Assembly (NCBI GenBank): GCA_016195275.1
Contig: JACPZZ010000002.1
Location: 1 to 38,116, forward strand
Source: Candidatus Aenigmatarchaeota archaeon
Lineage (GTDB): Archaea; Aenigmatarchaeota; Aenigmatarchaeia; JACPZZ01
Length of the DNA stretch: 38,116 nucleotides
Reading direction: 5' to 3'
Shown here: positions 22,725 through 31,012 of the stretch, in pieces
How positions within the stretch are numbered: the first letter of the stretch is position 1
Layout: every line of letters begins with the position of its first letter
Made by a program: the position numbers and the translations under genes
Notes under the pieces: generated by a model
What the model was told of the DNA's origin: nothing
Database searches by the model: none
The model's input: the letters and a program-made list of their open reading frames with translations, nothing else

Positions 22725-22848
22725 TACTTTTTCACTACATTTTCATTTAATTTCGTAATATTTAAAGGTACCGGCAACGTTATTAATACTCCTTCGTCCC
22801 ACCTCGGAAGATTAATATACGCGACTATCAATATACCGAAGGTGAACT

Positions 22849-23046
22849 TTGTGGCAAACCAAAAATCAGGTGAATCACTTCACGCGTTTGACTAGTTCCA
22901 CCTACACGCTATCTTCTATAGACAAAAAAGGCAGGGTTTTTATCCCGGTTAAACTTAGGTTTAAACTTCGCTTTCTGGAAGGGACAAACGTCAGGCTGTC
23001 CGTGGATAACGGCAGGCTTATAGTGGAAAAGGAGGGTTCTGAATGA
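22849..23046 (+). CDS. AbrB/MazE-like DNA-binding protein
   Basis: About 65 residues. The C-terminal 45 residues form a SpoVT/AbrB domain (SSIDKKGRVFIPVKLRFKLRF, then TNVRLSVDNGRLIVEKE). The start is unsure: TTG at 22849 lies close behind GGTGA (22841-22845), while a GTG seven codons later is also possible. Its stop overlaps an ATG at 23043 (ATGA), which marks the true start of the next gene. Confidence 0.6.
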   Translation: MWQTKNQVNHFTRLTSSTYTLSSIDKKGRVFIPVKLRFKLRFLEGTNVRLSVDNGRLIVEKEGSE

Positions 23047-23936
23047 AAAGTGATATACTTCACGCCGCAGGACGCTATAGAACTGTTCGGTGGCAATGAA
23101 GGGCGGCAGGCGCTGGATTACATAACACGGCGGGGCTACGGTTCTCGTGAATATCTTGTAGACGGTCGCTGGGTGCCAAGCCCGGAGGGCAAGATTAGCA
23201 GCCGGCGGTACAGGGTTCCGCCTATTGATGATGTACGGATTATAGAGAAACTTGGAAATACATCAAAAGAAACGGCGTACAGTCGCCGGAGCGGCCGGAT
23301 AGAATCATAGAATCGTTGATAGAAGCAAAACTAAAGCCGGCTAAATTAAGGTTATTCTCCCCGTGGGGTCCTAGATACAATAAGAAAACGTCTGAAATAC
23401 GGGGATTTGATCCGGAAATAGGAACATTGCTAGAGATGCGGCTTACACTAGAACAACTGGAAGGCTTACGCTACCCGACAGAACTTTTTTTGATGCCTGC
23501 AGACGTTTACGGCACAGAGATAAACAACCTATCGCCCCAGTTTGTCAAGGAGTATTTCATGCAACTGTCATGCGCTGCAACATCCATACTAGGAGAAATG
23601 ACGGAATTAACAATCAAGCCTTGGTCCGAAATCAGGGACGAAAACTACGAACTTTATAGGGTGGGGTGTTCATTGGCAACCTCAGATTTCAGTAGCCTGG
23701 TAAAAGCCGGCGAACTGGAAAGGGCTGTGAGGATAACGCAAAACTTCGGCGCCAAAAATCCAGAAGAAAGCGCAAGAAAATATTGCGTGGAAAGACTTGT
23801 TGAAGCCGCGTTAATTGCGGATCTGTACGACCCGATAAAACTAAGTTTGGTTAGAAAGGAAAAAGATTCGTTAGACGGCCCGCTGAAAAGAATTTACATA
23901 ATTAAAAACCGCGCGCCATGGATGGGGGACGGATAG
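23043..23936 (+). CDS. unknown protein split by two apparent frameshifts
   Basis: Three facts suggest one gene of about 297 codons. ATG 23043 has GGAGG about ten bases upstream and overlaps the AbrB stop (ATGA). After a run of four A the coding-like sequence continues in the next frame (VIYFTPQDAIELFGG, from 23050). Near an A-run at 23256-23258 it returns to the first frame (YIKRNGVQSPERPDRIIES, then FSPWGPRYNKK). Taken separately, the pieces would be 23050-23310 (86 aa) and 23316-23936 (206 aa, TTG start without a ribosome-binding site). The family is unrecognised. It shares an operon with the DUF6282-like and HisRS genes. Sequencing error in homopolymers is possible. Confidence 0.5.
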
Positions 23937-23937
23937 A

Positions 23938-24810
23938 ATGGACGTTAGAAATTTCATAGACCTGCACGTGCACATCGGGCCTGAAATTATACCGAGAAAG
24001 TTTACGGTTCAGAAACTCATTGAGGAGGAAACGGGCAAAATAGCGGGCATGGCACTGAAAAATCACTTCTATCCCACCGTGCCGATGATAAAATCCGCAG
24101 GGGAAAGGAGCCCGACCTTAATAGGGTCCGTTACATTGAACAATTACATAGGCGGGTTGAACGCAGGCGCTATTGAAAGCTCTGCCAAAATTTCGGAAAA
24201 TCCGGTGATAGTCTGGTTCCCGACAATAAACGCCCGGAATTTCCTGGAAAAGACCATATACGAAATTCCTAAAGAATGGTGTGGGGGAAAGTTTGAATCT
24301 AGACCGTCCAAAAGTGTCAGGGGCATTGCCGTTTTGGATGGAAACGGCGGCTTGTCCAGGGCCGCAACAGGCGTGTTAAGGGTGGTTAAAGAGAACAACT
24401 GCATACTCGCAACCGGGCACATTTCCTGGCAGGAGTCAAAAAAACTGGTTGAAGAAGCCGTGCGAATCGGGATAAAAAAAATAATAGTAACGCACCCCAT
24501 CTACCAAAAAATAAACATGCCGGTCAGCGTTCAAAAAAAGCTGGCACGGAATACGGGCGTTTACATAGAGCAGTGCTACTCCATGTACTCGATAGACAAA
24601 ATATCGATAAAAAGTATAGCGGGCCAGATAAAACAAATAGGGGTGAATAAGTGCATAATCGCGTCGGATGTGGGCCAGATAAAAAGCCCGTCGCCCAGCG
24701 AAGCGCTGGAAAAGTTTGCCGTACTGCTAAAGAGGGAGGGGATAACCGAAGAAGAGCTCGGCCTGATGGGAGCCAAAAATCCGGGAAAGCTGATATCAAA
24801 TGTCCTGTAA
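23938..24810 (+). CDS. DUF6282-like, predicted metal-dependent hydrolase
   Basis: 290 residues resembling amidohydrolase/PHP-type barrels: NFIDLHVHIGPEIIPRKFT at the N-terminus (HxH motif), AGMALKNHFYPTVPM, ILATGHISW, KIIVTHPIYQK and CIIASDVGQIKSP near the end, giving the His and Asp ligand set. It looks like the DUF6282 family, whose substrate is unknown to me. It starts one base after the upstream unknown gene stops and lies just before HisRS. Confidence 0.65.
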   Translation: MDVRNFIDLHVHIGPEIIPRKFTVQKLIEEETGKIAGMALKNHFYPTVPMIKSAGERSPTLIGSVTLNNYIGGLNAGAIESSAKISENPVIVWFPTINARNFLEKTIYEIPKEWCGGKFESRPSKSVRGIAVLDGNGGLSRAATGVLRVVKENNCILATGHISWQESKKLVEEAVRIGIKKIIVTHPIYQKINMPVSVQKKLARNTGVYIEQCYSMYSIDKISIKSIAGQIKQIGVNKCIIASDVGQIKSPSPSEALEKFAVLLKREGITEEELGLMGAKNPGKLISNVL

Positions 24811-24849
24811 TGCTTAATAGTAAACGATTCATATTGAGATGTGATCAAA

Positions 24850-26109
24850 ATGAAATTCCAGCCTTTGAAAGGTATGCGCGATCTCGGGACATCCGAGGCG
24901 ATGAAAAAACAGGGAACGATAGCCGTAATCAGGTCCGTCTTTGAAAAATACGGCTTTAGCCCGGTTGAAACGCCTGCGCTGGAAAGCTTTGAAATGCTCT
25001 CGATGAAAGGCGGCGGCGACGCGATCCGCCGCGAAATTTATAATTTTAAGGACCAGGGCGGCCGTGAAATCGGATTAAGGTTTGATTTGACCGTTCCTTT
25101 GGCCCGTTTCGTTTCCAACAACCCGACCATGCCAAAACCGTTTAAACGCTATGCAATAGGCGACGTCTGGCGTTACGACAACCCGCAGGCCTCGCGCTGG
25201 CGCCAGTTCACGCAGGCTGATGTCGATACCATAGGATCTTCGTCAATAATGGCCGATGTAGAGTGTGTCGCAGCGATTATAGATGCGCTGGAATCCGTTG
25301 GTTTAAAGGATTTCAAAATACGAGTCAATAACAGGAAACTTCTGGAAAACATTCTTGCTGCGTGCGGCGTAAAGAAAGATAAAATTTCCGAAGTTTTCCG
25401 TACTATTGACAGAATGGACAAAATCGGCAAGGCCGGCGTCGGGGAAAAATTGAAAAAAATTGGCGTGGATGAGGAAAAAATATTTTCATACCTTGATAAA
25501 AAATTTGCCGAGTTGGGGAAGATACAGGGTTATGGAGAGCTTGAAGAATTCTTAGCTGCAATGGATAATTTCGGTATGGCTGGAAAAATTAAAACTGATC
25601 TGACGCTTGTGCGCGGGCTTGAATATTACACAGGAAACGTGTTCGAAGTCGTGTCTTCGTTGTCGGTCAGCATCGGCGGCGGCGGGCGGTACGACAAAAT
25701 GATGGCCGCCTACGGTGCGGGCTATATGCCTGCAGTGGGCATGTCCATAGGCGTAGACCGTTTGCTTGAATTGCTTCCGAACGACGATAAAAAAACTCCT
25801 TCCACGGTTTTCGTCGCTGTCATAGGAAATGTGGCAAAAGAAGCTTCGCAAATCGCAAACAACCTGCGCAAAAACGGCGTTGCAACAAGCATCGAGCTGG
25901 CCGGCCGCAACATCAAAAAACAGCTGGAATACGCCGATTCTTTGAAAATACCTTTCGTGGTTATATTGGGGCCGGAAGAGGTGGAATCCAAAACCGCAAA
26001 GGTGCGCAACATGGAAACAAGAAAAGAGGAAAATTTAAAACTAGAGGAATTGGATAGTTATTTGATTAAACTATTTGACACCTCGTCAAAAGCTGTTGAC
26101 AAGCGCTGA
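24850..26109 (+). CDS. hisS: histidyl-tRNA synthetase
   Basis: Class II aminoacyl-tRNA synthetase charging tRNA-His. Landmarks: KGMRDL at the N-terminus, RFDLTVPLARF, motif 2 RYAIGDVWRYDNPQASRWRQFTQ, the histidine-specific LVRGLEYYTG, motif 3 GGGRYDKM, and a C-terminal anticodon-binding domain. Start at ATG 24850 rather than GTG 24841, because the family begins close to KGMRD. 419 residues. Its last 22 codons after RKEENLK differ from a second copy of the HisRS tail at 27484-27560; the present tail may derive from an inserted element. Confidence 0.95.
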   Translation: MKFQPLKGMRDLGTSEAMKKQGTIAVIRSVFEKYGFSPVETPALESFEMLSMKGGGDAIRREIYNFKDQGGREIGLRFDLTVPLARFVSNNPTMPKPFKRYAIGDVWRYDNPQASRWRQFTQADVDTIGSSSIMADVECVAAIIDALESVGLKDFKIRVNNRKLLENILAACGVKKDKISEVFRTIDRMDKIGKAGVGEKLKKIGVDEEKIFSYLDKKFAELGKIQGYGELEEFLAAMDNFGMAGKIKTDLTLVRGLEYYTGNVFEVVSSLSVSIGGGGRYDKMMAAYGAGYMPAVGMSIGVDRLLELLPNDDKKTPSTVFVAVIGNVAKEASQIANNLRKNGVATSIELAGRNIKKQLEYADSLKIPFVVILGPEEVESKTAKVRNMETRKEENLKLEELDSYLIKLFDTSSKAVDKR

Positions 26110-26127
26110 TTCTGCAGTCCAAAATAG

Positions 26128-26613
26128 TTACATTACATTTAACAATTCTTTAGCGTATAAGGTGATTAAATTATCAGACCAACTTCTCAATTCAAAAATT
26201 TTATTAATGCTTTCCTGTGCGTCTGTTTTAGAAATTTCTTTGGCGTAAAAAAGAATAAAGATGACAAAAACACTGAAACGTATGTTATTAATTATTTTAG
26301 ATTTCTTTTTTACAAATCCTATATCATCTGAAATCACATAATCGCATTTGTATTTTTCCATTATTTCGACTGCTTCGTCTTCGCCTTTGCGTTCTTTTAT
26401 TATTTTTATGTGCTGTATCTGATTATTGCCGATTAATTCAAGAATTTTAACAGACGCTAACCCTAATATATCCTTTTCATATACAAATTGTTCAAGTTCC
26501 CGTTTGATACTGGAACCTACAATGAATGAGAAATATTTCAGACTATTTTCTAATAAACCTGAAAGTTGTAATGATATTAATGCACCTGTATCAATAGAAG
26601 CTTTAAATTTCAC
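26128..26613 (-). CDS. PIN-like nuclease, putative toxin
   Basis: 161 residues. The start KASIDTGALISLQLSGLL and the segments SSIKRELEQF, GEDEAVEIMEKY and YVISDDIGFVKK fit a PIN-like fold, with Asp8, Glu, Glu and Asp as candidate catalytic residues. A hydrophobic helix (FSVFVIFILFYA) follows. GTG start two bases after the stop of the HTH gene, so both form one operon. Proposed as the toxin of an HTH-PIN module; which RNA it cuts is unknown. Confidence 0.6.
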   Translation of the reverse strand: MKFKASIDTGALISLQLSGLLENSLKYFSFIVGSSIKRELEQFVYEKDILGLASVKILELIGNNQIQHIKIIKERKGEDEAVEIMEKYKCDYVISDDIGFVKKKSKIINNIRFSVFVIFILFYAKEISKTDAQESINKIFELRSWSDNLITLYAKELLNVM

Positions 26614-26615
26614 AA

Positions 26616-27017
26616 CTAAAAATTCCTCCTATATGTGCCCTTTCCAGGTTTTGTTAACAGATTTTTTTTGACAAGATTGTTGAGTGCCCTATGTATACCT
26701 GCGTCTCCTGACTTTACCTGAGCTTTAATCTCCTTTACCGCCAACGTATCATGCTCTCTGGTAAAAGTGTTAAGAACTTCGATCTCTACCATCCTTCTTG
26801 ATCTCGTAAACAGTCTCCACTGATGCAAAACTCTTTTTAATTCTGAAATATCTATAATAGCTTTAGTTACTTCGAACTCTGCATTCGTGGATTGAATTTT
26901 CATAATGGGGTGAAAATCCGAATTAAAATATTTCTCTTCGATCTCTTCTTCTTTCTCTATGTATATGACCGTATGTTGCTCTGATTTATCAGGAGGCTTA
27001 AATTTAAATTTTACCAT
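26616..27017 (-). CDS. winged-helix protein, putative antitoxin of the PIN gene
   Basis: 133 residues. The C-terminal half (EIEVLNTFTREHDTLAVKEIKAQV, then AGIHRALNNLVKKNLLTKPGKGTYRR) is a winged helix with an RxF end. The N-terminal half is beta-rich and unassigned. It precedes the PIN-like gene by two bases. Its promoter faces the RHH gene across an AT-rich region with inverted repeats. Confidence 0.6.
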   Translation of the reverse strand: MVKFKFKPPDKSEQHTVIYIEKEEEIEEKYFNSDFHPIMKIQSTNAEFEVTKAIIDISELKRVLHQWRLFTRSRRMVEIEVLNTFTREHDTLAVKEIKAQVKSGDAGIHRALNNLVKKNLLTKPGKGTYRRNF

Positions 27018-27097
27018 AAGATAAACTCTATTTTCATCTATTTAACCTTTAGTATTTGGTATCTAAAACTTAGTTATGATAATTAAAATAACTATGA

Positions 27098-27117
27098 TAA
27101 TACTTGAAATAGTATTA
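27098..27117. promoter_or_regulatory. inverted repeats in the divergent HTH/RHH promoter region
   Basis: TAATACT (27098-27104) and AGTATTA (27111-27117) form a perfect palindrome with a six-base spacer. Another, AGTTAT (27072-27077) with ATAACT (27088-27093), lies just upstream. Both are in the gap between divergent TA-type genes and are candidate operators. A TATA-like CTTATATTA near 27145 would give a leaderless start at 27178. Confidence 0.4.
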
Positions 27118-27177
27118 ATAATAAAATTAAGTTTATTACAAAGGCTTATATTAACCATTGTAAAACATATGTTATAC

Positions 27178-27477
27178 ATGAATAAAGAACTTTATACTTT
27201 AAGAATAGATCCGAGAATGAAGAAAGAAATAACACTAATATCAAAAGTCTTGCACACATCAGAATCGGAATGGATAAGAAGCAAACTTTCGTATGATATA
27301 AAGGAAACTCTGGATTTATTAAGAACTCAAATATCTATGGAATATGCAAAAGGAACGGTGACGAAAAAAGATTTAGAAGAAGTGTTCGGAAAAGAAATGG
27401 CAAAGACTATAGAATTTACTCTTTTAAAGGTTAAGAGTGATTTAGAAGAAGCTAAAAAAATCGCTAAAAATCTATAA
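27178..27477 (+). CDS. ribbon-helix-helix protein, orphan antitoxin-like
   Basis: 99 residues from ATG 27178. The N-terminus ELYTLRIDPRMKKEITLISKVLHTSESEWIRSKL has the strand-helix-helix pattern of RHH antitoxins; the rest is a long charged helix (residues 65-99). The open frame extends upstream to 27076, but that part is low-complexity AT-rich sequence overlapping promoter elements. No toxin gene follows on the same strand, so the module may be incomplete. Confidence 0.55.
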   Translation: MNKELYTLRIDPRMKKEITLISKVLHTSESEWIRSKLSYDIKETLDLLRTQISMEYAKGTVTKKDLEEVFGKEMAKTIEFTLLKVKSDLEEAKKIAKNL

Positions 27478-27483
27478 AAAATG

Positions 27484-27560
27484 GTTAACAGAGACCTAAC
27501 GGATGAAACCAGAAAAGAGGAAAATTTAAAATTTCTGAACTGGCCGATTATTTCCAATAG
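27484..27560 (+). pseudogene. duplicated 3' end of the HisRS gene
   Basis: Bases 27511-27531 are identical to 26020-26040 inside hisS (encoding RKEENLK), and the translated surroundings (RDLTDETRKEENLK) resemble the HisRS tail. With a one-base shift in the following A-run the frame continues KISELADYFQ and a stop, a plausible original HisRS C-terminus. It lies directly after the PIN/HTH/RHH island. Confidence 0.5.
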
Positions 27561-27566
27561 AGGACG

Positions 27567-27998
27567 TCAAATATCCAGAATTACCTGCGCCGTCCACTTT
27601 TTGCCGTCATTCTTGACCTCGAATAAATGGTACGTAACAGCCTTCACGTCGACTACAAGTTCATGTTTGCTCATGTCTAATTTTTCGCCGAAACCGATAC
27701 AGACAAGCGAATAAGTGTTGTTTCTTTCCCTGATTTTGATCTCGTATTTGCCAAGGATCAAAAGCTCCGCATCCTTAAGGTATATTATTTCCTGCAGGAA
27801 GTTGAACAGGAGTTTTTCAATTTCATTGCTGGATACGGTTATTTTCCTGCGCTTCTTCAGTTCGATTTTCTTAAGGTCCTTTACCATTACGTTCGTAGTC
27901 GCAAGAGCCGCGGATTCAAAAAGTTCTTCGAGTGTTTTTCCTTCTGCCGTAAAAGCGACGTCTGCGACTGATAAACCTTCCACGAATTTGTAAGGCAT
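27567..27998 (-). CDS. archease
   Basis: 143 residues. Archease activates the RNA ligase RtcB for repeated turnover. Features: ADVAFTAEGKTLEELFESAA near the N-terminus (the family has an H-T-A-D-V-like motif; here it is S-V-A-D-V, so the His is replaced), NEIEKLLFNFLQEIIYL, and the C-terminal HELVVDVKAVTYHLFEVKND followed by the DI end. The partner gene rtcB is 4.5 kb away in this window and looks disrupted. Convergent with the HisRS remnant. Confidence 0.88.
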   Translation of the reverse strand: MPYKFVEGLSVADVAFTAEGKTLEELFESAALATTNVMVKDLKKIELKKRRKITVSSNEIEKLLFNFLQEIIYLKDAELLILGKYEIKIRERNNTYSLVCIGFGEKLDMSKHELVVDVKAVTYHLFEVKNDGKKWTAQVILDI

Positions 27999-28049
27999 GA
28001 ATACTATGATGGTAGCAGGCTTAAATAAAACGCTCGCGAATTATGGTGC

Positions 28050-28757
28050 ATGACCGAAGCTCTATATCTGCACGACTCCTACATAAGGGAGTTCACCGCA
28101 AATGTAATTTCTGTAGACGGCCACGAAATAGTTCTGGATGTCACAGCCTTCTACCCTTCGTCAGGAGGCGTTCCCAACGACACCGGAAAAATATTTGTAA
28201 GCGACAACAAAGCGTCTTTCAACGTCATTGATGTAAAGAAGAAAGACGGGCAAATCTTGCACATTGTAGACACGGACGGTCTGACGCCGGGCGATAGGGT
28301 GGTTGGCGAAATAAATTGGGAACGCCGCCACGTTTTAATGCGCATGCACACGGCCGCACACATACTTAGCGCAGTGTTCAACAAGGATCGCATTCTCATC
28401 ACCGGCAACCAGTTAGGCGCCGACAAATCGCGCATGGATTTTGACATGGAAACCATAGACCGCGAAAAGATAAACGGTTACATCGAGGCTGCAAACAAAA
28501 TAATCTCCGAAAACGTGTCCGTAGAAACCAGTTCCATGAAGCGCGAAGACGCGATGAAAATACCGAATGTAGTGAAATTGGCAAATGCATTGCCGCCCAA
28601 CATACCTGAATTGAGGCTTGTTAAAATCGGCGCATACGACCTGCAGGCCGACGGCGGCTGCCACGTGAAAAACACTTCGGAGATCGGAAAAATAGAATTG
28701 TTAAGCGTCGAAAACAAGGGAAAATCAAACAGAAGGATTTATTACAAAGTTATTTAG
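28050..28757 (+). CDS. alaX: AlaX trans-editing alanyl-tRNA deacylase
   Basis: Hydrolyses mischarged Ser- or Gly-tRNA-Ala. 235 residues, AlaX-M type. N-terminal barrel with the conserved TAFYPSSGGVPNDTG (family DxTxFYPxGGGQxxDxG), then the editing-site HTAAHIL (His-x3-His) and C-terminal GGCHVKNTSEIG with the third and fourth zinc ligands. A TATA-like GCTTAAATAAA at 28019 suggests leaderless translation. Its end overlaps the convergent CobW gene by four bases. Confidence 0.92.
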   Translation: MTEALYLHDSYIREFTANVISVDGHEIVLDVTAFYPSSGGVPNDTGKIFVSDNKASFNVIDVKKKDGQILHIVDTDGLTPGDRVVGEINWERRHVLMRMHTAAHILSAVFNKDRILITGNQLGADKSRMDFDMETIDREKINGYIEAANKIISENVSVETSSMKREDAMKIPNVVKLANALPPNIPELRLVKIGAYDLQADGGCHVKNTSEIGKIELLSVENKGKSNRRIYYKVI

Positions 28758-29635
28758 CCGCCGCTTTTATTCAACGCATTTAACCTGTCACTAAATTCTT
28801 TTTTTATCTTGCCTAAATTTGCGCCTATGAAAACGATCTCAGTCTTGTGCGCATCGAACTTTTCCAAATCCCATTTTCCGGCCGTGTAATTGAATAAAAA
28901 GCCTGTGCCGTCCAAATTTACAAACCCTTTCGCCCTGTAAATATCCTTCGGCAGCGTATTGGCGAAACTTTCAAACGCTTTCCTGTTTATTTTATTTTTA
29001 GAAACGAATGCTATGAATTCCATTTCGTCGTGTGAATGGTCGCCGTTTTCAGTATTTTTTTCAGTGTGCAAACCAAGCAACGATTCCAGGCCAACGTCTG
29101 ATTTGACGGTCTTGATTATCCTTGCCTCGGGATTAAATTCCTTCAGCATTTTTTCCGCATCATTGATTTCCTGCCGATTTACCAGGTCTGTTTTGTTTAA
29201 TAAAATTATATCCGAATTTTCTATTTGTACCAGGCCTGTGTGGCCGACATTGGGATATTTTGTCATCGCATACGCGTCCGCAATGCAAACAACAGAATTT
29301 AATTCGACGTTTTCATTGTTTTCCAAATTGGTTATCATCGCATCGGGTTCTGCAACGCCCGTTGTCTCAACTACAATGTAATCGGGCTTGTATTTCCCTG
29401 TTATTTCACTTATCGCATTTTCCAATTCGCCTGTAAGTGAGCAGCACACACAACCGCCTGAAAGCTCGACCACGTCGGCGTTTTTCCCTTTCAGTATCTT
29501 CCCGTCGATCCCTATGTCGCCGAATTCGTTCATGATAATGGCTATTCTGCTTTTTGTGTTCGTTAGCATGTTGCGAAGCAGTGTCGTCTTCCCACTGCCC
29601 AAATAGCCTGTCAATATTACCAGCGGTATTGTCAT
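28754..29635 (-). CDS. CobW/COG0523-family metal-related GTPase
   Basis: 293-residue G3E-family P-loop GTPase, a probable metallochaperone. Walker A GYLGSGKTTLL, the metal-binding GGCVCCSLTGEL (CxCC), ETTGVAEPDAM, and the guanine-specificity NKTDLV; the CobW C-terminal domain from about 205 (FIAFVSKNKINRKAFESF). A His-rich stretch (GDHSHDEME) precedes that domain. Members deliver Zn, Fe or Co. Any link to cobalamin-dependent NrdJ is possible but unproven. Confidence 0.9.
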   Translation of the reverse strand: MTIPLVILTGYLGSGKTTLLRNMLTNTKSRIAIIMNEFGDIGIDGKILKGKNADVVELSGGCVCCSLTGELENAISEITGKYKPDYIVVETTGVAEPDAMITNLENNENVELNSVVCIADAYAMTKYPNVGHTGLVQIENSDIILLNKTDLVNRQEINDAEKMLKEFNPEARIIKTVKSDVGLESLLGLHTEKNTENGDHSHDEMEFIAFVSKNKINRKAFESFANTLPKDIYRAKGFVNLDGTGFLFNYTAGKWDLEKFDAHKTEIVFIGANLGKIKKEFSDRLNALNKSGG

Positions 29636-29688
29636 AGGAATTACATATGGCTGTATCTTTATTAAGGGATTTTATAGATATTTAGAAT

Positions 29689-30090
29689 ATGCATAGAAAG
29701 TTCGTAATTATCATAGAAAAGGCAGGAAATAACTATATAGCATCAGTTCCGGCATTATATGGCTGCCGCAGTCTTACAAAAAAATTTGACAAAGTAGCTG
29801 AAAGCGTTAGACGGGCTATAATAAATTACCTAAAAAAAGAGGAATATGAGGAGCCGGCAGATTTCTTTGGTATACAGGTGATAAAAGTAAGGGGTAAAGA
29901 ATTTACAGCTGCTATAGAAAAGTCAGGAAAATATTATATAGCGTGTGTCCCCACAGTAAGCGGCTGCTTTACACAGGCTGGGACGGTAAACATGGTTGTA
30001 AAGAACATCCGAGAATTATTGGAATTTTATTCAAAGGAAAAGAACTTGATAAATGCGAGATTTATAGGCATGCAAACGGTTGAGATATAA
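29689..30090 (+). CDS. hicB: tandem HicB-domain antitoxin (copy 1)
   Basis: 133 residues formed by two HicB-like partial RNase-H folds in a row: residues 1-65 (FVIIIEKAGNNYIASVPALYGC) and 68-133 (FTAAIEKSGKYYIACVPTVSGC, then TQAGTVNMVVKNIRELL). Ordinary HicB has one such domain plus a DNA-binding tail; here a second HicB unit takes the tail's place. The gene is followed, in the same frame after its stop, by a 5'-truncated hicA. A paralogue lies at 31013-31426. Confidence 0.75.
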   Translation: MHRKFVIIIEKAGNNYIASVPALYGCRSLTKKFDKVAESVRRAIINYLKKEEYEEPADFFGIQVIKVRGKEFTAAIEKSGKYYIACVPTVSGCFTQAGTVNMVVKNIRELLEFYSKEKNLINARFIGMQTVEI

Positions 30091-30282
30091 TTTGGTGGCC
30101 ATCTCATCCTACGGCATGCCGATGGAAGAAGTATACCAGTACCCGTACATGGTTTCAAGGAAATACCACCTCATTTGCTTGGTAGTATCCTTAAACAGGC
30201 AGGAATCAGTAGAAACGAATTTCTTAATAAAATGAAATTAACCGGACGCGATTGGCACAGAATTCAAGGTCACAAAGAGTAA
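30091..30282 (+). pseudogene. 5'-truncated hicA toxin remnant
   Basis: Immediately after the hicB stop and in the same frame, codons read GGHLILRHADGRSIPVPVHG, then KEIPPHLLGSILKQAGISR and the same C-terminus as the intact hicA at 31429-31695. The first 25 or so residues, including the start, are missing, so no toxin can be made from it alone. The last 90 bases (30195-30284) are identical to 31608-31697. Confidence 0.8.
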
Positions 30283-30326
30283 AATACGGCTTATTTTTAA
30301 GTGGGGCAGCAAACCTTAAATACATA

Positions 30327-30343
30327 TTTCATACAATATGAAA
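30327..30343. promoter_or_regulatory. palindromic operator upstream of the second vapB
   Basis: TTTCATACAATATGAAA (7+3+7) ends two bases before ATG 30346. CTTAAATA (30315-30322) upstream is a good TATA-like box, placing the transcription start on the palindrome. A likely VapB autoregulatory site. Confidence 0.5.
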
Positions 30344-30345
30344 AT

Positions 30346-30588
30346 ATGAAAATTGAAGAAAAATACGTGAAAGTGGGTGAAAGAGGGCAGGTAGTGATAC
30401 CGAAAGCACTAAGGGATGCCGAAGGCATAAAACCCAACCAATTGGTCAAAATAATTGGAGAGCCCGGCCAGATCGTAATAAGAAAGGTGTCCCATATCAA
30501 GGAGCCAGAAGATGTGATATTTGACATTCTTGGCAAAATGAAGCTTGCCGACAAAGACTGGGAAAGAATACACAGGCAAAGGGAATAA
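30346..30588 (+). CDS. vapB: AbrB-type antitoxin VapB
   Basis: 80 residues from ATG 30346, chosen from the TATA box and palindrome; the frame also opens at a GTG at 30301. N-terminal AbrB hairpin KYVKVGERGQVVIPKALRDAEGI. The C-terminal tail LGKMKLADKDWERIHRQRE closely resembles the tail of HicA in this window (LNKMKLTGRDWHRIQGHKE). It precedes the PIN gene by three bases and sits between two hicBA copies. Confidence 0.85.
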   Translation: MKIEEKYVKVGERGQVVIPKALRDAEGIKPNQLVKIIGEPGQIVIRKVSHIKEPEDVIFDILGKMKLADKDWERIHRQRE

Positions 30589-30591
30589 CCG

Positions 30592-30990
30592 ATGAAATAT
30601 TGTGCTGATACCTGGTTTTTTATTCAGCTTACAAATCGGCACCCAAAAGCCGTAGATATATGGAGCGAAATAAAATCAGGTAAAGGTAGGCTGGTTGTTT
30701 CGACTGTTGTTATAGCAGAGGCTGTAAAGGAAATTCTGAAAAACAATTTATTCAGGGATTTGGGTGATTTTCTGCACGCATTCTCGGTATCGGAAAATAT
30801 AACGGTTATTGATGTAACCAAGGAGATAGCTACCGATGGAGGGAAGTACTCGTTCTCCCAAAACATGACGACCATTGACGGCATCATACAAGCTACTGCC
30901 ATAAAAACGGATCATATAAATATCCTGTCGCGCGATGAACATTATAAAAAAGCCGAAAAACAGGGGCTAATAAAAAGGGTATTTTGGTAG
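30592..30990 (+). CDS. vapC: PIN-domain toxin VapC
   Basis: 132-residue PIN ribonuclease. Catalytic acids: Asp5 in KYCADTWFF, Glu in VIAEAVKEIL, Asp in TTIDGIIQATA and Asp in ILSRDEHYK. Co-transcribed with vapB. Inserted between the truncated and intact hicBA copies. It differs strongly from the VapC at 21704, so the two modules are not recent duplicates. Confidence 0.87.
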   Translation: MKYCADTWFFIQLTNRHPKAVDIWSEIKSGKGRLVVSTVVIAEAVKEILKNNLFRDLGDFLHAFSVSENITVIDVTKEIATDGGKYSFSQNMTTIDGIIQATAIKTDHINILSRDEHYKKAEKQGLIKRVFW

Positions 30991-31012
30991 GAAATTCAAT
31001 TACGGTGCTAAT

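Noticed and set aside
22683-22895. 70-codon plus-strand frame
   Set aside because: It spans the divergent promoter and overlaps the antisense toxin gene; the GTG at 22851 in this frame stops after 14 codons.
27481-27714. 77-codon plus-strand frame
   Set aside because: Its start is the duplicated HisRS tail and the remainder is antisense to archease, so it is not an independent gene.
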